64,000 bases of DNA from Rhodobacter sp. (GTDB taxonomy: Bacteria > Pseudomonadota > Alphaproteobacteria > Rhodobacterales > Rhodobacteraceae), in the NCBI GenBank assembly GCA_027484985.1, contig JAIXRW010000010.1, positions 84,109 through 148,108 of the forward strand. The letters run 5' to 3'. Within the stretch, counting starts at the first letter, position 1. Each line of letters opens with the position of its first letter. Below are positions 19,053-26,999 of the stretch, in pieces. Under the pieces are notes generated by a model, which was not told the origin of the DNA, made no database searches, and saw only the letters and a program-made list of their open reading frames with translations. Both the position numbers and the translations under genes were made by a program.

Positions 19053-19092
19053 AAGCAAAAAGCAAAGGGCGCGTGCCCCGTGGCCCGCGCCC
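19053..19092 (-). terminator. Intrinsic terminator of the cold-shock gene
   Basis: On the minus strand the stem GGGCGCG/CGCGCCC (19086-19092 with 19067-19073) is followed by TTTGCTTTTTGC. It lies 22 nt beyond the csp stop and before the esterase start. Confidence 0.7.
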
Positions 19093-19114
19093 CTGCAAAC
19101 GCTGCGTTGACGTT

Positions 19115-19321
19115 TCAGGCCAGCGACAGGTTGGTGGCCGATTCGCGGCCGTCACGACCTGCTTCGATATCGAAGGTCACAGCCTGACCATCCTTGAGGC
19201 CACGAAGGCCGGCACGTTCCAGAGCGGTGATGTGGACGAACACGTCCTTCTTGCCGCCTTCGGGTGCGATGAAGCCGTAGCCTTTGGTTTCATTGAACCA
19301 TTTCACGGTGCCCTTGGCCAT
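19115..19321 (-). CDS. cspA: Cold-shock domain protein
   Basis: This 68-aa single cold-shock domain has the RNA-binding motifs K-G-Y-G-F-I (RNP1) and V-F-V-H-I (RNP2). It begins [10 protein letters not shown], the usual start. AGGAGA precedes the ATG at 7-8 nt. The frame stays open upstream to 19603, but that extension has no family similarity and lies in the leader. These proteins bind single-stranded RNA or DNA and melt RNA structure; whether this one is cold-induced cannot be told. Confidence 0.96.
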   Translation of the reverse strand: MAKGTVKWFNETKGYGFIAPEGGKKDVFVHITALERAGLRGLKDGQAVTFDIEAGRDGRESATNLSLA

Positions 19322-19743
19322 CGTGAAGTCTCCTGTCTTGTCTGCCGCCCGCGTTGTGCGGCGGCCTGGCCCCGTCAGCCTGGTCGATGCTGGCGCCGGT
19401 GAAACCGGTAGACAGAAGTCGAGTAGAGTTAACGTCGCAAAGAGGATATGAGCACGAAAATAGCGGAAATCAAGGAATTTCGCGCAATATCCGGCCACGA
19501 GGGCCGCTGCGGGCCACCCATGCCGACGGAATGGGCACAAGGACAAGAGTGCCGCAAAGCGGATGAAACCGCAATGCACAGGTGATGCAGACGCAAAGCG
19601 CAAAAGTATGAAGATCGGTTAATTCTTGGCGGATCGGGTGGGACGGGCGCCCCATGGGTCTGGCCAGCCGCCCGCAGCAAGGCATGGCGCCGCGAGAGTG
19701 GTCAAGCCCGCGTCGCTTTGGCCGGTCGGTTGGCGGCGGGGCC

Positions 19744-19777
19744 AAAAGCAAAGGCCCCGGTTGCGGGAACCGGGGCC
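19744..19777 (-). terminator. Intrinsic terminator of ettA
   Basis: A perfect 10-bp stem GGCCCCGGTT/AACCGGGGCC (19768-19777 with 19753-19762) has a 5-nt loop and is followed on the minus strand by TTTGCTTTTGG. It starts 21 nt after the ettA stop. Confidence 0.8.
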
Positions 19778-19798
19778 TTGCGGTGATGGATACCGTGG

Positions 19799-21454
19799 TC
19801 AGCGGCTGAAGCGCTTGTACTTGACGCGCTTGGGTTCGATGGAATCGGGGCCGAGGCGGCGGACCTTGTCTTCCTCATAGGCCTGGAAGTTGCCTTCGAA
19901 CCATTCCCAATGCGCGTCGCCTTCATAGGCGAGGATATGGGTGCAGAGACGGTCGAGGAAGAAGCGGTCGTGGCTGATGATGACGGCGCAGCCTGCAAAT
20001 TCCTCGATCGCGGATTCGAGGGCTTGCAGGGTTTCGACGTCAAGGTCGTTGGTCGGTTCGTCAAGCAGCAGCACGTTCCCGCCCGAGCGCAGAAGTTTGG
20101 CCATGTGGACGCGGTTGCGTTCCCCGCCCGACAGGAGGCCCACCTTTTTCTGCTGGTCGGTGCCTTTGAAGTTGAAGGCGCCGGTATAGACGCGGCTGTT
20201 CATCTCCATATCGCCCAGATGGATGACTTCGGAGCCGCCCGAAACCTCTTCCCAGACGGTCTTGTTCGGGTCGAGCGCATCGCGCGACTGGTCAACGTAA
20301 GACAGTTGCACGGTTTCACCCAAGGTGATCGTGCCCTCATCCGGCTTTTCCTGACCGGTGATCATGCGGAACAGGGTGGATTTGCCGGCACCGTTGGGGC
20401 CGATCACGCCGACGATGGCGCCCGGCGGGACGGTGAAGGACAGGTCTTCGATCAGCAGGCGGTCGCCCATGGCTTTCTTCAGGCCCTGAACCTCGATCAC
20501 CTTGTTGCCGAGGCGTTCGCCGTTGGGGATGATGATCTGGGCGGTGCTTGAGCGTTCCAGAACGGTCTGGCCCGCCATTTCGTTATAGCGCTGGATACGG
20601 GCCTTGGACTTGGCCTGACGGGCCTTGGCACCGGCGCGGATCCATTCCAGTTCCTTTTCGAGGGCTTTCTGCTTGGACTTATCCTCGCGCGCTTCCTGCT
20701 GCATGCGCTTGGCCTTTTGGTCGAGCCATGCGGAATAGTTGCCCTCATACGGGATGCCGCGGCCGCGATCGAGTTCGAGGATCCACGAGGTGATGTCGTC
20801 AAGGAAGTAACGGTCGTGGGTGACGATCAGGATCGTGCCCTTGTAATCGATCAGGTGCTTTTGCAGCCATGCGATCGATTCCGCGTCAAGGTGGTTGGTG
20901 GGTTCGTCCAGAAGCAGCATGTCGGGCTTTTCGAGCAAGAGCTTGCACAGCGCCACGCGGCGGCGTTCGCCGCCCGACAGGCTTTCGACATCGGCGTCAT
21001 CGGGCGGGCAGCGCAGCGCGTCCATCGCCACGCCGACGGTGGCTTCGAGTTCCCAGAGGTTTTCAGCGTCAATCTGGTCTTGCAGCTGGGCCATTTCCTC
21101 GGCGGTTTCGTCCGAGTAGTTCATGGCGAGTTCGTTGTAGCGGTCGAGGATGGCCTGTTGCTTGGCCACGCCGAGCATGACGTTGCCCTTCACATCAAGC
21201 GCGGGGTCGAGATAGGGTTCCTGGCTAAGATAGCCGACCTTGGCGCCTTTTGCGGCCCATGCCTCGCCTTTGAAATCGGTATCCTGGCCCGCCATGATGC
21301 GCAGCAGGGTGGATTTGCCCGAACCGTTGATGCCGACGACGCCGATCTTGACGCCGGGCAGGAAGTTCAGGTGGATGTTTTCGAAGCATTTCTTGCCGCC
21401 GGGATAGGTCTTGGAGACCCCTTCCATGTGATAGACGTATTGGTACGAGGCCAT
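19799..21454 (-). CDS. ettA: ABC-F translational throttle protein EttA
   Basis: This 551-aa ABC-F ATPase has two nucleotide-binding domains (Walker A G-I-N-G-S-G-K-S-T and G-P-N-G-A-G-K-S-T) joined by a charged linker rich in Lys, Gln and Glu. It has no membrane segments. Length and the Y-V-Y-H-M-E-G-V-S-K-T-Y-P-G-G start match EttA, which binds the ribosomal E site and gates the first elongation step according to ADP/ATP. It is a single-gene unit with its own terminator. Confidence 0.94.
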   Translation of the reverse strand: MASYQYVYHMEGVSKTYPGGKKCFENIHLNFLPGVKIGVVGINGSGKSTLLRIMAGQDTDFKGEAWAAKGAKVGYLSQEPYLDPALDVKGNVMLGVAKQQAILDRYNELAMNYSDETAEEMAQLQDQIDAENLWELEATVGVAMDALRCPPDDADVESLSGGERRRVALCKLLLEKPDMLLLDEPTNHLDAESIAWLQKHLIDYKGTILIVTHDRYFLDDITSWILELDRGRGIPYEGNYSAWLDQKAKRMQQEAREDKSKQKALEKELEWIRAGAKARQAKSKARIQRYNEMAGQTVLERSSTAQIIIPNGERLGNKVIEVQGLKKAMGDRLLIEDLSFTVPPGAIVGVIGPNGAGKSTLFRMITGQEKPDEGTITLGETVQLSYVDQSRDALDPNKTVWEEVSGGSEVIHLGDMEMNSRVYTGAFNFKGTDQQKKVGLLSGGERNRVHMAKLLRSGGNVLLLDEPTNDLDVETLQALESAIEEFAGCAVIISHDRFFLDRLCTHILAYEGDAHWEWFEGNFQAYEEDKVRRLGPDSIEPKRVKYKRFSR

Positions 21455-21561
21455 GAGACGCTCCTGATCGATCTTTGGGTTGAGGGCTATGTAGCGATAA
21501 TGCTGGACAAGGGCAACGTGGGGTGGTTCGGCTTTGGGCCGGATGGGCGGGGAGCGGGCAT

Positions 21562-22158
21562 TTGCGGGCAGGGTTTCCGAGGGCCGGGCGGGGCATGGTG
21601 ATCGGATTGCTGGGCGGATCGTTCGATCCGGCGCATCGCGGCCATGTGCATATCACGCGCGAGGCGCTCAAGCGGATGGGGCTGGACCGTGTGTGGTGGC
21701 TGGTCAGCCCCGGCAACCCGCTGAAAGCGCGGGGGCCTGCGCCGCTGGCGGACCGGATGGCGCGGGCGCGGGCGGTGATGCGCGATCCGCGGGTGGTGGT
21801 GACCGACCTTGAGGCGCGGTTGGGCACGGTGCGGACGGCCGATACGGTGGCGGCGTTGCAGCGGCTGTATCCCGGCGTGCGGTTCGTCTGGCTGATGGGG
21901 GCGGACAATCTGGTACAGTTCCACCGCTGGGAGCGGTGGGAAGAGATTTTGTGCCGCGTGCCGGTGGGCGTGCTGGCGCGGCCCGGATGGGGATTGCGGG
22001 GCCGCATGAGCAAGGCTGCGCGGGTGTTCAACGGGGCGCGGGTCAGCCGGGGCGAGGTTTTGCGGATGCGGGGCGCGCCGGTCTGGTGTTTCGTGAACCT
22101 GCCGATGGACGGGTCAAGTTCGAGCGCGATCCGGGCGAAGGGGGGATGGGGGCGGTAG
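21562..22158 (+). CDS. nadD: Nicotinate-nucleotide adenylyltransferase
   Basis: This 198-aa nucleotidyltransferase has the motif [11 protein letters not shown] and the late I/L-S-S-S motif S-S-S-A-I-R. It makes nicotinate adenine dinucleotide in NAD synthesis. The start is uncertain. A TTG at 21562 with GGGGAG upstream keeps an N-terminal R-A-G-F-P segment that I recall in related proteins. The ATG at 21595 would begin directly at V-I-G-L-L-G-G. The gene diverges from ettA and is the only + gene before dacB. Confidence 0.9.
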   Translation: MRAGFPRAGRGMVIGLLGGSFDPAHRGHVHITREALKRMGLDRVWWLVSPGNPLKARGPAPLADRMARARAVMRDPRVVVTDLEARLGTVRTADTVAALQRLYPGVRFVWLMGADNLVQFHRWERWEEILCRVPVGVLARPGWGLRGRMSKAARVFNGARVSRGEVLRMRGAPVWCFVNLPMDGSSSSAIRAKGGWGR

Positions 22159-22258
22159 TGTCCTGTCGTCCTTTGACTGATGCTGGCGCAAGGGGTCGTG
22201 AAAGGCCCCGGTGGCGCGTTCCACGTCCCCGCCGATAGGGGCGCGACCGTCCCGCGGG

Positions 22259-22273
22259 GTGGCTTTGGGCCAC
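22259..22273. repeat. Dispersed palindrome (GTGGC core), copy 1
   Basis: GTGGC-tttgg-GCCAC is the reverse complement of the loop-containing core GTGGCCCAAAGCCAC seen at 23904-23918 and 29894-29908. It lies in the 218-nt nadD-dacB gap, which otherwise shows nothing. Confidence 0.5.
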
Positions 22274-22376
22274 GGGGCAATCCTTGTCGTGGCTTGAGCG
22301 GGTTCGTTAACCTTTGCCGCGCTTGCGCCCTGTGGGCCCGTGCCGTTAGCCTGATTGCGGTTTGCAGGGGGTGGTC

Positions 22377-23840
22377 ATGGTTACACGGCGCGGGGTTCTG
22401 GCGGGGGTGCTGGCGGGGGTGGCGCTGCCTGCTTGGGGCGGGGGGCTGGCGGTTTCGCCCCGCCCGATGCCACGGCCCGCCACCGCGTTACCCGCCAAGG
22501 TAACGGATGCCGGGGCGCTGATCGATGCCGCGCAGCTGGGCGGGGATGTGGGGTTCTGCGTGGCCGATGCGCGGACGGGCGAGGTGCTTGAGGCCCGCCA
22601 TGCGACCGACCCCTTGCCCCCTGCCAGCACGGCCAAGGTGATCACCGCGCTTTTCGCGCTGGAGCGGTTGGGGGGGGATCACCGCTTTGTCACACAGGTG
22701 ATCGCGGCGGGGCCGGTTTCGGGCGGGGTGGTTCAGGGCGATCTGGTGCTGGCCGGATCGGGCGACCCGGAACTGGATACCGACGATCTGGGCGACCTGG
22801 CGGCGGCGCTGGCACGGGCGGGGGTGCGGGGCATTGCGGGGCGGTTTCTGGTGGCGGACGGGGCCTTGCCATGGGTCGAGGAGATTGCCGCCGACCAACC
22901 CGAACATGTGGGCTATAACCCCGCCGTTTCGGGGCTGAACCTGAATTACAACCGCGTCAATTTCGAATGGAAGCGGAATGGCGGCGGTTTTGCCGTGCAG
23001 ATGGATGCGCGGGGCGAGCGGTTCGTGCCCCTTGTGCGGATGGCGCGGATGAAGGTGGTGGACCGCGAGGCGCCCTTGTTCACCTATCAGGGGCGCGGGG
23101 GGACCGAGGAGTGGACGGTGGCGCGGGCCGCATTGGGCAAGGGCGGAAGCCGCTGGCTGCCGGTGCGCGACCCGGGGCTTTACGCGGCCGAGGTGTTCCA
23201 GACGCTGTGCGCGGCGCAGGGGGTGGCGCTGCCCGATCCGGCGCGGGGCGGGGCGGCGGGTGGCACCGTGCTGGCGCAGGTGACGGGCGACCCTTTGCCT
23301 GATGTGCTGCGGCGGATGCTGCGCTGGTCAACCAACCTGACGGCCGAGGTGATGGGGCTGTCGTCCAGCGGGGCGGACGGGCTGGCGGCAAGTGGCGGGG
23401 TGATGGCCGACTGGGCGCGGTCGCGGCTGGGGGTCGAGGCGCGGTTCGTCGATCATTCGGGGTTGGGGGCCGCATCGCGGGTGGCGCCCGTGCAGATGGT
23501 GCGGGCGCTGGTGGCGGCACAGGGCACGGCGATGGGTGGGCCGCTGAAGGCCGTGCTGCGCGATCTGGGGATGAAGGGCGAGGACGGGGCCAAGATAGAA
23601 AGCAACGTTCGGGTGATCGGCAAGACGGGGACGCTGAATTTCGTGTCGGGGCTGGTGGGGTATATCCAGCCGCCCGCGGGGCGCGAGATGGCGTTCGCGA
23701 TCTATTGCGCCGATATCGCGCGGCGCGACGGGCTGAGCCGCGCCGAGCGCGAACAGCCCGCAGGCGGCAAGGCCTGGACCCGGCGGGCGCGGCGGTTGCA
23801 GGGGCAGCTGATCAACCGCTGGGCGGGGATGTATGTGTGA
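22377..23840 (+). CDS. dacB: D-alanyl-D-alanine carboxypeptidase/endopeptidase (PBP4 type)
   Basis: This 487-aa penicillin-binding protein of the S13 family shows all three active-site motifs: S-T-A-K at 84-87 (nucleophile Ser84), S-T-N in R-W-S-T-N-L-T-A-E, and K-T-G in I-G-K-T-G-T-L-N. An N-terminal export signal with T-R-R-G-V-L-A-G and an Ala/Gly-rich hydrophobic core places it in the periplasm, where it trims peptidoglycan cross-links. The ATG at 22377 follows CAGGGGG; the TTG at 22362 is less likely. Confidence 0.93.
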   Translation: MVTRRGVLAGVLAGVALPAWGGGLAVSPRPMPRPATALPAKVTDAGALIDAAQLGGDVGFCVADARTGEVLEARHATDPLPPASTAKVITALFALERLGGDHRFVTQVIAAGPVSGGVVQGDLVLAGSGDPELDTDDLGDLAAALARAGVRGIAGRFLVADGALPWVEEIAADQPEHVGYNPAVSGLNLNYNRVNFEWKRNGGGFAVQMDARGERFVPLVRMARMKVVDREAPLFTYQGRGGTEEWTVARAALGKGGSRWLPVRDPGLYAAEVFQTLCAAQGVALPDPARGGAAGGTVLAQVTGDPLPDVLRRMLRWSTNLTAEVMGLSSSGADGLAASGGVMADWARSRLGVEARFVDHSGLGAASRVAPVQMVRALVAAQGTAMGGPLKAVLRDLGMKGEDGAKIESNVRVIGKTGTLNFVSGLVGYIQPPAGREMAFAIYCADIARRDGLSRAEREQPAGGKAWTRRARRLQGQLINRWAGMYV

Positions 23841-23853
23841 GGGCCATTGATCT

Positions 23854-23923
23854 GGCAAAGGCGCGTGCCTTTGCCATGCGCTGCGGGGTCCGCCATCCGG
23901 CCGGTGGCCCAAAGCCACCGGCC
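23854..23923. repeat. Two strong palindromes downstream of dacB
   Basis: GGCAAAGGC-gcgt-GCCTTTGCC (23854-23875) and GGCCGGTGGC-ccaaa-GCCACCGGCC (23899-23923) are both perfect. The second belongs to the dispersed GTGGC-core family. No gene is seen in 23841-24112; further short G/C inverted repeats continue to about 23980. They may stop dacB transcription, but no T-run follows. Confidence 0.6.
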
Positions 23924-24112
23924 AGCGCCCGCCCCGCCCATGGCGGGCGCTTCTCGCCCGCCGGGGCAGGCGCCGGCCTCTGACGGTTCGCGGGTCGGGC
24001 GGTCGGGTTGAGCCGTGGCGCTGCGGGCGGGGAAACGCCTTGCGTTTCCTGATCCGCCCGATTGCAGGCCTGTGCGAACAGGTGGCAGCCTAGGCCACCC
24101 CCCGCCCCCTTT

Positions 24113-24532
24113 TTACGGCGTCATATGGCGCACCCTTGCGCCCCATTCGATGGCGGCGGCGTGCAGGCGGTCGATGCTGAGTTCTTCGCGCACCTCTTCG
24201 AGCATGCGGAGTTCGACATCGTTGTGCTTGCCGTCTGCCGTCACCACATCGCAGGCCAGCGCATAGGCCGTTTCGTTCAGGCGTTCGGGCAGGGCATCGC
24301 GGATCAGGCCGAACAGGGCATCGAGGCCGTCTTCTTCCTCGAACAGGTCAAAGACGATCTGGCTGATGCGGCGGATGCGGTCGAGATCGTAGCCCGCAAA
24401 GACCGGCATGTGGTTGACCATGCGCTGGATCGCCACCAGTTCGGCGGTTCGCATATTCTCGTCTGATGCCGAGCAGGCGACCATCACGGCGATGAGGGCG
24501 TCTTGGGGCGACATGGGCGAGGTTTCGGACAT
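24113..24532 (-). CDS. TerB family tellurite-resistance-like protein
   Basis: This 139-aa all-helical protein resembles TerB: D-A-L-I-A-V-M-V-A-C-S-A-S-D near the N-terminus and a second acidic repeat A-C-D-V-V-T-A-D-G near residue 98, the putative metal-binding positions of the family. It is a stand-alone gene without other ter genes, so a role in tellurite resistance should not be assumed. An internal ATG 18 nt downstream is an alternative start. Confidence 0.8.
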   Translation of the reverse strand: MSETSPMSPQDALIAVMVACSASDENMRTAELVAIQRMVNHMPVFAGYDLDRIRRISQIVFDLFEEEDGLDALFGLIRDALPERLNETAYALACDVVTADGKHNDVELRMLEEVREELSIDRLHAAAIEWGARVRHMTP

Positions 24533-24641
24533 CGGGATTCCTTTGCGCGGTTTGGCCTTAGATTATTGACGCGGGGCGGGGGCGGCAATAGACGGTCACA
24601 GCTTTTCCCGCAGGCGTGGTGTCTGCGGGGCGGATGGGGAT

Positions 24642-26228
24642 ATGCGGATGTCGAGCTTGCGCGATGCGGCGATGAAATCGAAGGCCTGGCCGTTCGAAGA
24701 GGCGCGCGCGATCCTTAAACGCTATGAGAAGAAAGACCCCGAAAAGGGCTATGTGCTGTTCGAGACGGGATACGGGCCGTCGGGCCTGCCCCATATCGGC
24801 ACCTTTGGCGAGGTGGCGCGGACGACGATGATCCGCCGCGCCTTCGAGATCGTTTCGGATATTCCGACGCGGTTGATCTGCTTTTCCGACGATGTGGACG
24901 GGATGCGGAAGGTGCCGGAAAACGTGCCCCAGCAGGACATGCTGCGCCAGCATATGCAAAAGCCGCTGACATCCGTGCCGGACCCTTACGGGGAATATGA
25001 CAGTTTCGGCGCGCACAACAACGCGATGCTGCGGCGGTTCCTTGATACCTTCGGCTTCGAATACGAGTTTATTTCGGCGACCGAATTCTACCGTTCTGGC
25101 CGGTTCGACGATACGCTGCGGCTGGCGGCGGAACGCTATGACGCGATCATGGCGATCATGCTGGCAAGTCTGCGGGACGAGCGGCAAAAGACCTATTCGG
25201 CCTTTTTGCCGATCCATCCCGAAACCGGGCGGGTGCTTTATGTGCCGATGAAGGAAGTGAACGCCAAGGACGCGACGATCACCTTTGATGACGAGGATGG
25301 CCGCGAGTGGACGCTGCCTGTGACCGGCGGGCATGTGAAGCTGCAATGGAAACCCGATTTCGGCGCCCGCTGGGCGGCGCTGGATGTGGATTTCGAGATG
25401 TATGGCAAGGATCACAGCACCAACACGCCGATCTATGACGGGATTTGCGAAGTGCTGGGCGGGCGGAAGCCGAACCATATGACCTATGAGCTGTTCCTTG
25501 ACGATCAGGGGCAGAAGATTTCGAAGTCGAAAGGCAACGGGCTGACGATCGACGAATGGCTGAGCTATGCCGCGACCGAGAGCCTGTCGTATTTCATGTA
25601 TCAAAAGCCCAAGACGGCGAAGCGGATGCATTTCGATGTGATCCCGCGGGCGGTGGACGAATATCACCAGCAGTTGCGCGCCTATCCGACGCAGGATGTA
25701 GAGGCGCAGGTGAACAACCCGGTCTGGCACATCCATGGCGGCAAGCCGCCTGCGTCGAAGATGGTGGTGCCGTTCTCGATGCTGTTGAACCTTGCCTCGG
25801 TGGCGGGGGCCAAGGATGCCAAGGGGTTGTGGGGGTTTATCAAGCGCTATGCGCCCGAGGCTTCGCCCGAGGGCAACCCCGATCTGGACGCGGCGGCGGG
25901 TTTTGCGGTGCGCTATTTCGCCGACAAGATCGCGCCAAGCCGCGTGTTCCGCCTGCCCACCGACATGGAGCGGGCGGCGATTGCCGATCTGCGCGACCGG
26001 CTGGTGGCCTGGGACGGCGGGCTGGACGACGAGGCGCTTCAGTCGATGGTCTTTGCCGTGGGCAAGGACCACGGGTTCGAGCCGCTGCGCGACTGGTTCA
26101 AGGCGCTGTACGAGGTGCTGCTGGGGGCCAGTGACGGGCCGCGCTTCGGTGGGTTCGTGGCGCTTTACGGGGTCGAGGAGACGGTGGCGCTGATCGATCG
26201 GGCGCTGAAGGGCGAGCTGGTCGGGTAA
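24642..26228 (+). CDS. lysK: Lysyl-tRNA synthetase, class I
   Basis: This 528-aa class I aminoacyl-tRNA synthetase has the HIGH-type motif H-I-G-T at residues 51-54 and the KMSKS-type loop K-I-S-K-S at 292-296. It is of archaeal type (LysRS1), as used by many alphaproteobacteria instead of the class II enzyme. It charges tRNA-Lys in the cytoplasm. An ATG at 24648 is an alternative start. The gene is monocistronic, followed by an array of palindromes. Confidence 0.95.
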   Translation: MRMSSLRDAAMKSKAWPFEEARAILKRYEKKDPEKGYVLFETGYGPSGLPHIGTFGEVARTTMIRRAFEIVSDIPTRLICFSDDVDGMRKVPENVPQQDMLRQHMQKPLTSVPDPYGEYDSFGAHNNAMLRRFLDTFGFEYEFISATEFYRSGRFDDTLRLAAERYDAIMAIMLASLRDERQKTYSAFLPIHPETGRVLYVPMKEVNAKDATITFDDEDGREWTLPVTGGHVKLQWKPDFGARWAALDVDFEMYGKDHSTNTPIYDGICEVLGGRKPNHMTYELFLDDQGQKISKSKGNGLTIDEWLSYAATESLSYFMYQKPKTAKRMHFDVIPRAVDEYHQQLRAYPTQDVEAQVNNPVWHIHGGKPPASKMVVPFSMLLNLASVAGAKDAKGLWGFIKRYAPEASPEGNPDLDAAAGFAVRYFADKIAPSRVFRLPTDMERAAIADLRDRLVAWDGGLDDEALQSMVFAVGKDHGFEPLRDWFKALYEVLLGASDGPRFGGFVALYGVEETVALIDRALKGELVG

Positions 26229-26253
26229 GGCGCTTTGCGCTGAGCTTGGGGAT

Positions 26254-26334
26254 TGCCCCGTGGCGGAAAGCCACGGGGCATGCGCGGCCCTTGCGGCAGA
26301 GCTTCAAAACGCTCTGCCGGAGCCTTTTGAAGCT
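26254..26334. repeat. Composite palindrome array A
   Basis: The gap between lysK and the next gene contains three palindromes. TGCCCCGTGGC-ggaaa-GCCACGGGGCA (26254-26280) and CGGCAGAGC...GCTCTGCCG (26294-26319) are perfect, as is AGCTTCAAAA...TTTTGAAGCT (26300-26334). The last two overlap, so the folds exclude each other. The inner core AAACGCTC(T/C)-N-CCGGAGCCTTT recurs in array B. The first hairpin is placed to end lysK transcripts. Confidence 0.7.
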
Positions 26335-26440
26335 GTTTGTGCGTTGCAACGCTGTGGTCGGGCCGAGTTTTGGACGGTTCGTTGACCTTGGGCCAAGGCG
26401 GGCTAAGGTTTTTGCCACCCGTTGCAAAGGAGCTTGCCCG

Positions 26441-26854
26441 ATGCGTGCCCTTGTCTTGCGTTTTGCCCTGATGATCTTTGCCGCCTTTGGCGCGGCGCTG
26501 CCTGCCGCCGCGCAGGAGAGCGCGATGCAGCAGACGATTCTTGACCAACTGGATGCCTTTCGGGCCGATGATTTCGAACGGGCGTTCGGTTATGCCTCGG
26601 CCTCGATCAAGGGTATCTTCATGACGCCGCAGAATTTCGGCGCGATGGTGCGGCAGGGCTATCCGATGGTGCATCGTCCGGGGGCGGTGAAGATGCTTGA
26701 GGCGCGCGATGTGGCGGGGGCGCTGTGGCAAAGGGTGATGATCACCGACGAGGCGGGGGCGACGCATCTGCTGGATTACCAGATGGTCGAGACGCCGGAG
26801 GGCTGGCAGATCAACGGCGTGCAGATCGTGACGCAGCCGGGGGTCGGGGCCTGA
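26441..26854 (+). CDS. DUF4864-like exported protein
   Basis: This 137-aa protein has an N-terminal signal peptide (M-R-A-L-V-L-R-F then a hydrophobic run, cleavage after L-P-A-A-A near residue 23). The mature part resembles DUF4864, a small domain of unknown function in alphaproteobacteria (S-I-K-G-I-F-M-T-P, then a C-terminal Y-Q-M-V near the end). AAAGGAG lies 9 nt before the ATG; the open frame upstream runs through array A and is not coding. It is probably periplasmic. Function unknown. Confidence 0.8.
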   Translation: MRALVLRFALMIFAAFGAALPAAAQESAMQQTILDQLDAFRADDFERAFGYASASIKGIFMTPQNFGAMVRQGYPMVHRPGAVKMLEARDVAGALWQRVMITDEAGATHLLDYQMVETPEGWQINGVQIVTQPGVGA

Positions 26855-26999
26855 GCGCCCGCGCCGGAGGAATGAGTATTTGGACAAAGGTGAAGGGGCA
26901 GGGTGCGGTGCCCTGCGGGCAGCGGGCGCTGCCCTGACGCTTCGTTAACCGGCTTTCACCACCCTTGGGCGCGGATGTTTTGGCCGAGGGGGCGACGGG

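Noticed and set aside
19322..19603. N-terminal extension of the cold-shock protein
   Set aside because: Leader sequence; the cold-shock domain starts at its usual M-A-K-G with AGGAGA in front.
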